Source: Acetobacteraceae bacterium
GTDB taxonomy: Bacteria; Pseudomonadota; Alphaproteobacteria; Zavarziniales; Zavarziniaceae
Direction of reading: 5' to 3'
DNA length: 38,876 nucleotides
NCBI GenBank assembly: GCA_947379865.1
Contig: CANCOY010000020.1
Coordinates: 1 to 38,876, forward strand
Part shown: positions 32,541 to 38,876 of the stretch, piece by piece
Layout: each line of letters opens with the position of its first letter
Position numbering within the stretch: position 1 is the stretch's first letter
Program-made: the position numbers and the translations under genes
Notes under the pieces: generated by a model
Seen by the model: the letters and a program-made list of their open reading frames with translations, nothing else
What the model was told of the DNA's origin: nothing
Databases searched by the model: none

Positions 32541-32774
32541 ATGAACCGGTCCAGCCCTGAAGTGACGACCCTCGACCTCCAGGACTATCTGGATGGCCGC
32601 CTTTCGGCCTCTCGTCGTGTCGAGGTTGAGGCGTTCCTTGCCCGCAATCCCCAGAGTGCGGCCGAGGTGGAGGCCCTGCGATCTCAGGCCATGGTCCTGC
32701 GCCGTCTGGGATCAGACATTCTGGACGAGCCGATCCCCGACCAGCTGCTGGACCTCGTCCGCCAGCTTCCCTGA
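32541..32774 (+). CDS. Short anti-sigma-like protein
   Basis: A 77-residue soluble protein directly downstream of the ECF sigma gene. LDLQDYLDGRLSASRRVEVEAFLARNPQSAAEVEALRSQ (about 11-49) resembles the N-terminal sigma-binding part of membrane anti-sigma factors of the COG5662 kind. The end, LRRLGSDILDEPIPDQLLDLVRQL, resembles the equivalent DEPVP segment and is also reminiscent of NepR. It has no transmembrane helix and no zinc-type His-Cys-Cys motif. Usual members are about 200-260 residues with one membrane helix, so this is a natural minimal form or a truncation. ATG at 32541 has GGAG about 7 bases upstream. Confidence 0.75.
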   Translation: MNRSSPEVTTLDLQDYLDGRLSASRRVEVEAFLARNPQSAAEVEALRSQAMVLRRLGSDILDEPIPDQLLDLVRQLP

Positions 32775-32807
32775 CGGCCAGCGGGCGAGGCCCGGTCGTT
32801 CCCTGAT

Positions 32808-33020
32808 TTACATTCCGGCGTGACGTGCGGCGCCGGCTTCCCGCGCGTCGGTCTCGATGCAGCTGTGAACCTTTGTCTGCAGTTCGCGTGACAAGGGCTC
32901 AAGCCCGTGAATCATCGACATGTGCTGTGTCAGCTGCCTGACGACCTGGGCGCCGTCCGTGCCATGGGCAATGAACGCGCAGCCAGGGACAAGGGCACCA
33001 CATGAAATAAGCCTGCGCAT
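32808..33020 (-). CDS. DUF1059-family small protein
   Basis: A 70-residue protein with the DUF1059 pattern: Cys7 and Cys14 (SCGALVPGC), then QHMSMIHG with His33 and His38, suggesting metal binding or a redox role; the family's function is not established. The tail after the domain (LEPLSRELQTKVHSCIETD) is longer than in minimal members and contains a third Cys. ATG at 33020 follows AAGGAG, so the 27-codon upstream frame is rejected. It is divergent from the epimerase-like gene and convergent with the sigma operon. Confidence 0.8.
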   Translation of the reverse strand: MRRLISCGALVPGCAFIAHGTDGAQVVRQLTQHMSMIHGLEPLSRELQTKVHSCIETDAREAGAARHAGM

Positions 33021-33149
33021 GTCTGGTTCTCTCCTTGGTTGGGCCTGAAGCTGGCTCTGCCAAGTCAACACGCGAGGTCGCCCAGGGTTCGCCACTTGCA
33101 CGCAATGGGGCGACCCCGCATCGTCTTATGGGACATGGGAGGTGCGGCG

Positions 33150-34028
33150 ATGGTGGGCATACGGCATGAGTTGTCAGGTGGTGGCCTGCGGGCCGTGGTG
33201 GCTGAGGCCGGCGCCGAACTGGTTTCGCTGAGCGGCCCCTCGGGCACGGAATATCTGTGGCAGGGTGATCCGGCGTGGTGGGCCCGCCAGGCCCCCATCC
33301 TGTTTCCCATTGTCGGGCGTCTTGAGGGGGACAGCCTCAGGCATGGCGGGCAGGTTTACCAGATCGGCCAGCATGGCTTTGCCCGCGACCGGGCATTCAG
33401 CTGGGTCGCGCGCGCAAGGGACCACTGCACCCTCAGGCTCTCGGACGATGAGGAAAGCCGGGCTCACTATCCCTTTGCCTTCGATCTCAGGGTTTCCTTC
33501 AACCTCGGCGACCGTGGCCTTGAGGTAATCTATGACGTGGCCAATCCTGGGGCTGAAGACCTGCCCTTTGGCATTGGCGCCCATCCCGGGATCATCTGGC
33601 CGCTGGCGCCGCACCTCCCCCGCGAGGCCCATGCGGTGATCTTCTCGGATCCCGAAGCTTTGCCGGTGAGGCGGGTAAAGGGTGCGCTGCTGGATCCCCA
33701 GCCCCAGCCCAGCCCCATCAACGGGTGCAGCCTGGCCCTGCATGATGGCCTGTTCGAAAATGACGCGATCATTCTTGATCCGCTGGCGAGTACCAGCCTT
33801 GTCTTCACGGCACCGGGAGGACCTGCGGTGGAGGTTGGCTGGGAAGGCTTCCCGCACCTGGGGATCTGGTCACGGCCGGGTGCACCGTTTCTCTGTATCG
33901 AGCCATGGCAGAGCTATGTCGCCCCCGCCGGCCTGACCGGGGACTTCAGCGACAAGCCGGGGCTTGTCATCCTGCCGCCCGGCGGCCGGCGCCGTTTCCG
34001 CCACTGGATCCGCATTCGGGAGGGCTGA
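33150..34028 (+). CDS. Aldose 1-epimerase (mutarotase) family protein
   Basis: A 292-residue galactose-mutarotase-like beta-sandwich protein, possibly interconverting alpha and beta anomers of a sugar or sugar phosphate. Candidate catalytic residues are in place: His75 (GQHGFARD), His145 (GIGAHPG) and Glu251 (FLCIEPW). The ILFPIVGRLEGD segment is shared with the LacX/YeaD-like branch. ATG at 33150 (GGAGG 7 bases upstream) is preferred over a 37-codon extension; GTG at 33153 is an alternative. It is convergent with phaC, separated by 14 bases. Sugar specificity cannot be told. Confidence 0.88.
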   Translation: MVGIRHELSGGGLRAVVAEAGAELVSLSGPSGTEYLWQGDPAWWARQAPILFPIVGRLEGDSLRHGGQVYQIGQHGFARDRAFSWVARARDHCTLRLSDDEESRAHYPFAFDLRVSFNLGDRGLEVIYDVANPGAEDLPFGIGAHPGIIWPLAPHLPREAHAVIFSDPEALPVRRVKGALLDPQPQPSPINGCSLALHDGLFENDAIILDPLASTSLVFTAPGGPAVEVGWEGFPHLGIWSRPGAPFLCIEPWQSYVAPAGLTGDFSDKPGLVILPPGGRRRFRHWIRIREG

Positions 34029-34042
34029 GTGGCAAGGCCCTG

Positions 34043-35863
34043 CTAGCGCATCAGCACATAACTGCCCGGGGCCGCGCCAAGGGGTGGCAGGCCGGCGGCG
34101 GCATTGCCCATGGGGGGTGGCGCGATCGGGTCGCCGTTCATATAGGCGTGCAGCCAGTTCGCCCAGGCCGGCCACCACGACCCTTCGTGCTGGGTGGCAC
34201 TGGCAAACCAGCCATCGGCGTCAACGTGGCGTTCCTCCTTGCCGATCGTGTTGATCCAGTGGCTGCTCTTGCAGGTGCCGGGCGGCGCCACGATGCCAAC
34301 ATTATGGCCGCCGGTAACCAGGGTGAAGGTCACGTCAGAGCGGGTCAACCAGGTGATCTTGTAGACCGACTTCCAGGGCGCGATGTGGTCGCGCTGGGTG
34401 GAGACCGCAAAGATCGGCACCCTTATGTCGGCCAGGTGCAGCGGGGCGCCATCGACCATGAAGCGCCCGGCCGCCAGATCATTCTCAAGAAAGAGATGGC
34501 GCAGATACTCCGAGTGCATTTTATAGGGCATGCGCGTGGCATCGGCATTCCAGGCCATCATGTCGTTCATCACCGGGCGCTCGCCCAGCAGATAGTTGCG
34601 CACCATGGATGACCAGATCAGGTCCTGCGAGCGCAGCAGCTGAAAAGCGCCGGCCATCTCCTTGGTGTCGAGATAGCCCTTGTCCCACATCATGTCTTCC
34701 AGATAGGCGACCTGGCTGGGATTGATGAACAGCATCAATTCCCCTGCATCGGCAAAGTCGGACTGGGCGGCAAGCAGCGTGATGGTCTTGAGCCAGGGCA
34801 GGCCATCCCGGGCCAGCCTGGCCGCCGCCATGGTCAGCAGGGTGCCACCCAGGCAATAGCCAATGCTGTGCACCGGAATATCACCGGTCATGCTGCGCAC
34901 GGCCTTGAGGGCGGCAATCGCCCCTTCCTCAAGATAGGTGGTCAGGCCCTTGTCGCGATCTTCGGGGCCAGGGTTTTTCCACGACACCATGAAGACCGTG
35001 AACCCCTGGGCCACCAGATAGCCCACCAGGCTGTTTTCGGCGCTGAGGTCGAGGATGTAGTACTTCATGATCCACGCCGGCACGATCAGCAGCGGCTGCG
35101 GCGCCACTTCCGTTGTCGTCGGGCTGTACTGGATCAGTTCCATCAGGTCGTTGCGAAACACCACCATGCCGGGGGTGGCCGCCACATTCTCGCCGGTGTG
35201 GAAGGCCTCGGTGCCCACCGGTGGCTTGTTCAGCAGCTGCCGCTCAAAGTCCTCGCGCAGGTTTGCCAAGCCATCGAGCAGATTACGTCCACCCTTTTCC
35301 TGGGTGATGCGCAGAACCTCGGGATTGGTCAGCAGGAAGTTTGAGGGGCTGAGGGCGTCCAGCATCTGACGTATGGTGAAATGGACAATGTCGAGATGGC
35401 AGGGTGTGACGCCTGCCAGGTCGCTTGTGGCAATGTGCCACCATTGCTGTGTCAGAAGAAACGACTGGTAGAGCTGCCCATAAGGGACCTGCCGCCATTC
35501 GGGCGCAGTGAAGCGGTGGTCTCCGGCCAAAGGCTCGATCGTGGGTGGCGTATCCGCATCACCCAGCACCTTTCCCATGTAAAAGCCAAGGCGCAGCATC
35601 TTGCGCCACCACTTGCGGGCAAGTTCGGTCTGCTTGCCGGGGGCATTGCCCAGATGAATGGCCCAGTCCGCAAAGGCCTGGCTGACGGCGGCTGGTGAGA
35701 TGCCCGCCGTCAGCCGGCCCTGCCAGGCATGCAGCAGGCGGTCGATGGCCTCGGCGCCACTGCTGCCATCAGGGGGGTGGATGGGCGAATGCGGCAGGGG
35801 GGTGGCCACCGGATGTGGAAGCAGGGCAACGGTTTTGCGTGGGCGCGCTGCGGGGGGCTTCAT
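34043..35863 (-). CDS. phaC: Polyhydroxyalkanoate synthase, class I
   Basis: Polymerises (R)-3-hydroxyacyl-CoA into PHA at the granule surface. The 606-residue protein has the lipase-like box GYCLGG with nucleophile C337, Asp492 (STQRDHIAPW) and His520 (GGHNVGIVAPPG); the Asp-His spacing of 28 equals that of the Cupriavidus enzyme. GSWWPAWANWLHAYM near the C-terminus is typical of class I. The N-terminal region includes DLAGVTPCHLDIVHFTIRQML. Its ATG overlaps the stop of a small upstream gene by ATGA, so translation is probably coupled. The operon begins with an Hsp20 gene. Substrate chain length is presumed short from class, not shown. Confidence 0.96.
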   Translation of the reverse strand: MKPPAARPRKTVALLPHPVATPLPHSPIHPPDGSSGAEAIDRLLHAWQGRLTAGISPAAVSQAFADWAIHLGNAPGKQTELARKWWRKMLRLGFYMGKVLGDADTPPTIEPLAGDHRFTAPEWRQVPYGQLYQSFLLTQQWWHIATSDLAGVTPCHLDIVHFTIRQMLDALSPSNFLLTNPEVLRITQEKGGRNLLDGLANLREDFERQLLNKPPVGTEAFHTGENVAATPGMVVFRNDLMELIQYSPTTTEVAPQPLLIVPAWIMKYYILDLSAENSLVGYLVAQGFTVFMVSWKNPGPEDRDKGLTTYLEEGAIAALKAVRSMTGDIPVHSIGYCLGGTLLTMAAARLARDGLPWLKTITLLAAQSDFADAGELMLFINPSQVAYLEDMMWDKGYLDTKEMAGAFQLLRSQDLIWSSMVRNYLLGERPVMNDMMAWNADATRMPYKMHSEYLRHLFLENDLAAGRFMVDGAPLHLADIRVPIFAVSTQRDHIAPWKSVYKITWLTRSDVTFTLVTGGHNVGIVAPPGTCKSSHWINTIGKEERHVDADGWFASATQHEGSWWPAWANWLHAYMNGDPIAPPPMGNAAAGLPPLGAAPGSYVLMR

Positions 35864-36135
35864 GTGTGGCGCGGCCGCTCGGGGTGCAGACTGAGCAGAT
35901 GGGCAAGCGCCTTCTTGAGTGAGACCACACGGGTTAAATCACCCCGCTGGCGCGCCTCATTCAGGTCGTCGCGGATCATCCGGGCGATGGTGGCGATCCC
36001 GTCCGGGCGCCCCAGAAGATAGACGCCCATTTCCAGGGCGGCGCCCTGGGGGATGCGCTCATGCTCTGCGATGGCATCCACCTCTTCCTCAGTCAGATCA
36101 CTGAAGTCCAGGCATTCCTGAAAAGAGATCATCAT
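35860..36135 (-). CDS. Conserved-looking small protein translationally coupled to phaC
   Basis: A 91-residue, probably helical cytoplasmic protein with an acidic N-terminal half (FQECLDFSDLTEEEVDAIAEHE) and a basic C-terminal half (LTRVVSLKKALAHLLSLHPERPRH). It has no signal peptide, no membrane helix and no catalytic motif I recognise. I do not know its function. Its stop overlaps the phaC start (ATGA) and it lies 61 bases after the Hsp20 gene, so a role in stress response or PHA synthesis is a context-based guess. ATG at 36135 or the next codon (36132) both suit the AAGGG upstream. Confidence 0.75.
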   Translation of the reverse strand: MMISFQECLDFSDLTEEEVDAIAEHERIPQGAALEMGVYLLGRPDGIATIARMIRDDLNEARQRGDLTRVVSLKKALAHLLSLHPERPRHT

Positions 36136-36196
36136 GGGAACCCTTGGCTGATGGGGGACAGGTTGGCGGGGCACCACAGCGCCCCGCCGCCCGGGA

Positions 36197-36784
36197 TCAG
36201 AGGTTGGTGATCGGAATACGCTTGTCGGTCTTCTGCGTCTCGTGGCGCTTGGGCAGCTTTATGCTGAGCACGCCATTCTTGAAGGCCGCCACGATGGTCT
36301 CGACGTCGACATCTTCTGGCAGGCGGAAGGAGCGATTGAAGCGACCAAGGCGCTGCTCGCAAACATGCCAGTCCTCTTCCTGCCGTTCGCTGGCCTGTTT
36401 GCGCTCTCCCTTGATCGAGAGCATGCCGTTGGCAAAGGAGATGTCGATCTCCTTTTCTTCAACCCCAGGCAGGTCGGCCGACACATTGTAGGCATCGCTG
36501 CCTTCGGTGACGTTGACCGGCGGTGCAAAGAGGGCGGTCTCGGAAGGTGCGGTCGTAACCCGTGACCAGATATCGGGACGGGCAAAGGACAGGCTGGGGA
36601 AGGTTTCGTCGAACAGGCGCATCATGCGGTCGAGGCGCCGCTGCACCTCCTCGAATGAGCCGCGTGCGAAACCGTGGGACGCGGGCGCACCCGGTCGCTC
36701 CTGGCTGGTGACCTGCGGGGAGCCACCGTCTTGTCCAGAGGGGCCTGATCCCTTGTCGGTGCTTCGTTCCTGCATTTCGGTCAT
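36197..36784 (-). CDS. Hsp20/alpha-crystallin small heat-shock protein
   Basis: An ATP-independent holdase chaperone, 195 residues. A disordered N-terminus (about 1-42) and a helical stretch with FEEVQRRLDRMMRLFDETFP precede the alpha-crystallin domain (about 88-180: FAPPVNVTEGSDAYNVSADLPGVEEKEIDIS, WHVCEQRLGRFNRSFRLPEDVD, and the GVLSIKLPK motif). The C-terminal IxI-type motif is IPI at 190-192. ATG at 36784 follows GGAG at 8-base spacing; a 20-codon upstream frame is rejected. It heads an apparent operon with the 91-residue protein and phaC; small heat-shock proteins are known to associate with PHA granules in some bacteria. Confidence 0.92.
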   Translation of the reverse strand: MTEMQERSTDKGSGPSGQDGGSPQVTSQERPGAPASHGFARGSFEEVQRRLDRMMRLFDETFPSLSFARPDIWSRVTTAPSETALFAPPVNVTEGSDAYNVSADLPGVEEKEIDISFANGMLSIKGERKQASERQEEDWHVCEQRLGRFNRSFRLPEDVDVETIVAAFKNGVLSIKLPKRHETQKTDKRIPITNL

Positions 36785-37034
36785 CTGGCACGCTCCATGT
36801 CTGAGGGATGACGGGACAGGCGGATGACTGGCTCGCACATCCATGATCCTGAGCCGCGCCTCTGTCCTGCGCCTGCTCTGGAATAACGCTTGATGAGGGA
36901 ATTTGTCCCAACACCCCTGGGGTTCGGCCGCAGGCCTGGGTCATGCGTGCGATTCATCCTTAAGAGGGGTAGGGGGAACGCCGCGCCGCCAGCGTGCTTT
37001 GAACCGGTGTCCCAATCCATGAGGGAATCAAGGC

Positions 37035-37904
37035 ATGAAAGTCGTCCTCGCTGCCCTCGGCGGCACCGCCCGCGATACATCCACCCTGGATTGTGCGGGC
37101 GCCCTTGCCCGCCTGTTCGCAAGCCACATCATCGCCTGCCATGTTCACCCCGATGCGGCCTCGATGATGCCGATGATGGGGGGGGAGGCGTCTGGCGCGC
37201 TGGTGGCGGAATTCATGCGCATTGCCGAAGAGGAAGCGGCAGCGCAGCAGAAACGGGCCAATGCCACCTTCGGTGCCTGGCATGCGGTCAATGGCTTTGC
37301 CATGGCGACCACCTCAGGCATCAAGGGGCCGTCGGTTGAATGGCAGCATGTGCCGGGACTGGCCTCCGAAACGCTTCCGGAACTTGGCCGTGTTGCCGAT
37401 GTCCTTGTCATCGCGCGGCCAGAGGCCGACACGGCAGGCATCCACATCGGGACCATTGAGGCGGCCCTGTTTGGCACCGGCAGACCTGTGCTGCTGGCAC
37501 CTCAGAAGTCGCCGGCCAGCCTCGGCAAGACCATTGCCGTGGCATGGAACGGCACGACAGAATCGGCCCATGCGATCGGCGCCGCCATCCCCCTGCTGGC
37601 ACAGGCAAGTGCGGTTTGTGTCCTGAGTGTCCGCCCGGGTGGCGACGCCAAGGGGGCGGGGGAGGACGAGACCGACGTCCACGGCCTGATCTCCTACCTT
37701 GCCTGGCACGGCATTGCCGCCCATCCAGCCCCTGCGGTAGGCCATGATGTTGGCAGGTCACTGATTGCAGGTGCCCTGGCGGCGTCGGCCGACCTGCTTG
37801 TCATGGGCGCCTATGGGCACAGCCGTCTGCGCGAAATGGTCTTTGGTGGGGCGACCCGGCATGTGGTTGAGGATGGCTCACTGCCAGCCCTTCTGATGCA
37901 CTGA
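37035..37904 (+). CDS. Universal stress protein with two tandem USP domains
   Basis: A 289-residue cytoplasmic UspA-superfamily protein made of two domains. The first (about 1-140) is divergent; the second (about 160-289) ends with MGAYGHSRLREMVFGGATRHV, matching the ATP-binding GxxGx9G(S/T)-like pattern. Tandem USPs occur in hypoxia, stationary-phase and general stress regulons. AAGGC precedes the ATG at 37035. The 250-base divergent region toward Hsp20 contains an ACCCCTGGGGT palindrome and a TGAGGGAAT direct repeat (36894, 37020), but no clear FNR/FixK box. A small unknown gene follows 14 bases downstream and is probably cotranscribed. Confidence 0.92.
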   Translation: MKVVLAALGGTARDTSTLDCAGALARLFASHIIACHVHPDAASMMPMMGGEASGALVAEFMRIAEEEAAAQQKRANATFGAWHAVNGFAMATTSGIKGPSVEWQHVPGLASETLPELGRVADVLVIARPEADTAGIHIGTIEAALFGTGRPVLLAPQKSPASLGKTIAVAWNGTTESAHAIGAAIPLLAQASAVCVLSVRPGGDAKGAGEDETDVHGLISYLAWHGIAAHPAPAVGHDVGRSLIAGALAASADLLVMGAYGHSRLREMVFGGATRHVVEDGSLPALLMH

Positions 37905-37918
37905 CAAGAGGTAATCTG

Positions 37919-38278
37919 ATGCATGAGATCAGGCTGGAGCTTGCCCGCGACCACGATTTTCCCGAGGGAAGCCACAATCATGGTTACGTCCTGCACGCGC
38001 CACTGGATTCCGATGGCAAGCTCGATCAGAAGGCCTGGCGCACCCACGCGCCAGCCTGCACGGTCAGCCGCTTCTGGGTGGATGAAGATGATCAGCACGG
38101 TCGGCTGGTGCATGGCCGCCATGGCTGGTTGTTCACTTATGGCGACGATGACGAGGACGAGCCGCTGTTCCGCCTTGGTGAGCACCGTCTGAACGAGGGT
38201 GAGTATGTCTCCATCACCGAGCACGACGGCATACAGCGCACCTTTCGTGTCGCACGGGTGAGGCGCCTGCCTGCCTGA
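37919..38278 (+). CDS. Hypothetical acidic protein downstream of the USP gene
   Basis: A 119-residue soluble protein I do not recognise. It is His- and Asp/Glu-rich, with FPEGSHNHGYVLHAPLD near the start, a very acidic YGDDDEDEPLFRLGEHRLNEGEYVSI stretch (about 74-99), and the end RTFRVARVRRLP. The pattern suggests a compact beta-rich domain. GAGGT precedes the ATG at 37919, 14 bases after the universal stress gene, so the two are probably one operon. Confidence 0.78.
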   Translation: MHEIRLELARDHDFPEGSHNHGYVLHAPLDSDGKLDQKAWRTHAPACTVSRFWVDEDDQHGRLVHGRHGWLFTYGDDDEDEPLFRLGEHRLNEGEYVSITEHDGIQRTFRVARVRRLPA

Positions 38279-38313
38279 TCGAGGGGTGCCCGGCGCCCGT
38301 GTCTGCTGCTCGG

Positions 38314-38781
38314 TCAGTGAAAATGCGCGGGTGTCTCGTCAAGAATGGTTGTGGCGAGGTCGCCAAGCAGGCTCAGCCCGCTCAGTTCCGGCACCAGCGC
38401 GAGACCGGCCTTGCCGTCGGCATGGCGTGTGATGCGATAGGTGCGGCTCATTCTGTGTCCGGCGCGATCAATGGCTGAGACATGCACGGCATCGTGGCGG
38501 GCCGTGGCGCGGTCGGGAACCCAGGCAGGCGCGATATAGCCATAGGCCGCCGGATCAAGCAGGTTGAGCCTGCTTTTGAGACTGGCAGCCAGCCCGCCAG
38601 ACATGACGCCAGCTGACGACAGCAGCTGGATGTTCGCGCGTTTCCGACCGCTGGCATCTCCATCCTGCCGCGCGTCGCCGATCAGCATGACCATGCTTGA
38701 TCGTACGCTGCCGCCATCTTCCAGCATGTTCAGGGCCGCATTGGCGGCATCATCGAGCAAGGTATTCAACAGCCGCGACAT
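38314..38781 (-). CDS. Hypothetical protein, function unknown
   Basis: A 155-residue protein with no family I can name. It starts MSRLLNTLLDDAANAALNMLEDGG, an amphipathic helix, and contains SSAGVMSGGLAASLKSRLNLLDP and a beta-rich middle (DAVHVSAIDRAGHRMSRTYRITRH). No signal peptide or obvious catalytic motif. It is convergent with the preceding acidic-protein gene. The start ATG at 38781 is not confirmed by a clear ribosome-binding site. The last 95 bases of the window beyond it hold no recognisable feature. Confidence 0.65.
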   Translation of the reverse strand: MSRLLNTLLDDAANAALNMLEDGGSVRSSMVMLIGDARQDGDASGRKRANIQLLSSAGVMSGGLAASLKSRLNLLDPAAYGYIAPAWVPDRATARHDAVHVSAIDRAGHRMSRTYRITRHADGKAGLALVPELSGLSLLGDLATTILDETPAHFH

Positions 38782-38876
38782 GGTGCCTGCACCGCCGGTC
38801 TTCGGCGGCCCCCCGAGCGTGCGGCATGATCGCCACCCCCTGCTCTGTAGGCCTCAATAGACACCTGTGGGAGGTG

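Noticed and set aside
36890..36905. Possible FNR/FixK box (TTGATGAGGGAATT) before the universal stress gene
   Set aside because: The left half fits TTGAT, but the right half lacks the ATCAA partner at the proper spacing.

Overview
The window is GC-rich, densely coded chromosomal DNA. It most likely comes from an alphaproteobacterium. The support is the recA-alaS adjacency with an NADP-isocitrate dehydrogenase nearby, the psd-pssA pair, an Atm1-type exporter, a cold-shock protein with two cold-shock domains, and polyhydroxyalkanoate (PHA) functions. Genus cannot be fixed from sequence alone. There is no CRISPR array, phage, insertion sequence, rRNA or tRNA that I can see.

Layout. Positions 1-10.8 kb are mostly housekeeping: the recA 3' end, alaS, a cyclic-nucleotide-domain K+ channel, an SDR oxidoreductase, icd and a LOG-family gene on the minus strand, a cytochrome c', an Atm1-like ABC exporter and phosphatidylserine decarboxylase. 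At 10.8-16.8 kb come pssA, then modABC behind a perfect 12-bp inverted repeat that looks like a ModE (Mo-box) operator. Facing it on the minus strand are a PhyH dioxygenase, a Fic-domain protein and a stand-alone ModE-type DNA-binding protein. At 16.8-21.8 kb there is a padR-adaptor-permease RND efflux operon on the minus strand. At 22-30.2 kb lie the double cold-shock protein, gamma-glutamyltransferase plus thiolase, a cupin, a lipoprotein, a frameshifted haloalkane dehalogenase, an enoyl-CoA hydratase whose stop codon lies in a 19-bp tandem repeat, and a GMC oxidoreductase. At 30.3-38.9 kb is a stress and storage region: an EF-hand protein, a phasin, an ECF sigma factor with a very short anti-sigma-like partner, a DUF1059 protein, an aldose-epimerase-like protein, an Hsp20 / 91-residue unknown / PHA synthase operon, a divergent universal stress protein, and two unknown proteins.

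How the genes may work together. ModE-like protein, Mo-box and ModABC form a plausible molybdate circuit, although the ModE-like protein lacks a molybdate-binding domain. PadR probably represses its own efflux operon. PhaC is translationally coupled to a small unknown protein in an operon headed by Hsp20 and divergent from a universal stress gene; with the phasin and a PhaA-like thiolase elsewhere in the window this suggests stress-linked PHA granule metabolism. Fic carries a C-terminal winged helix, and its leader holds two related dyads, one placing the ribosome-binding site in a hairpin loop, which suggests autoregulation.

I did not find an unmistakable new multi-gene system. The best candidates for something undescribed are the Fic leader arrangement, the Hsp20-small protein-PhaC operon and the minimal sigma/anti-sigma pair.
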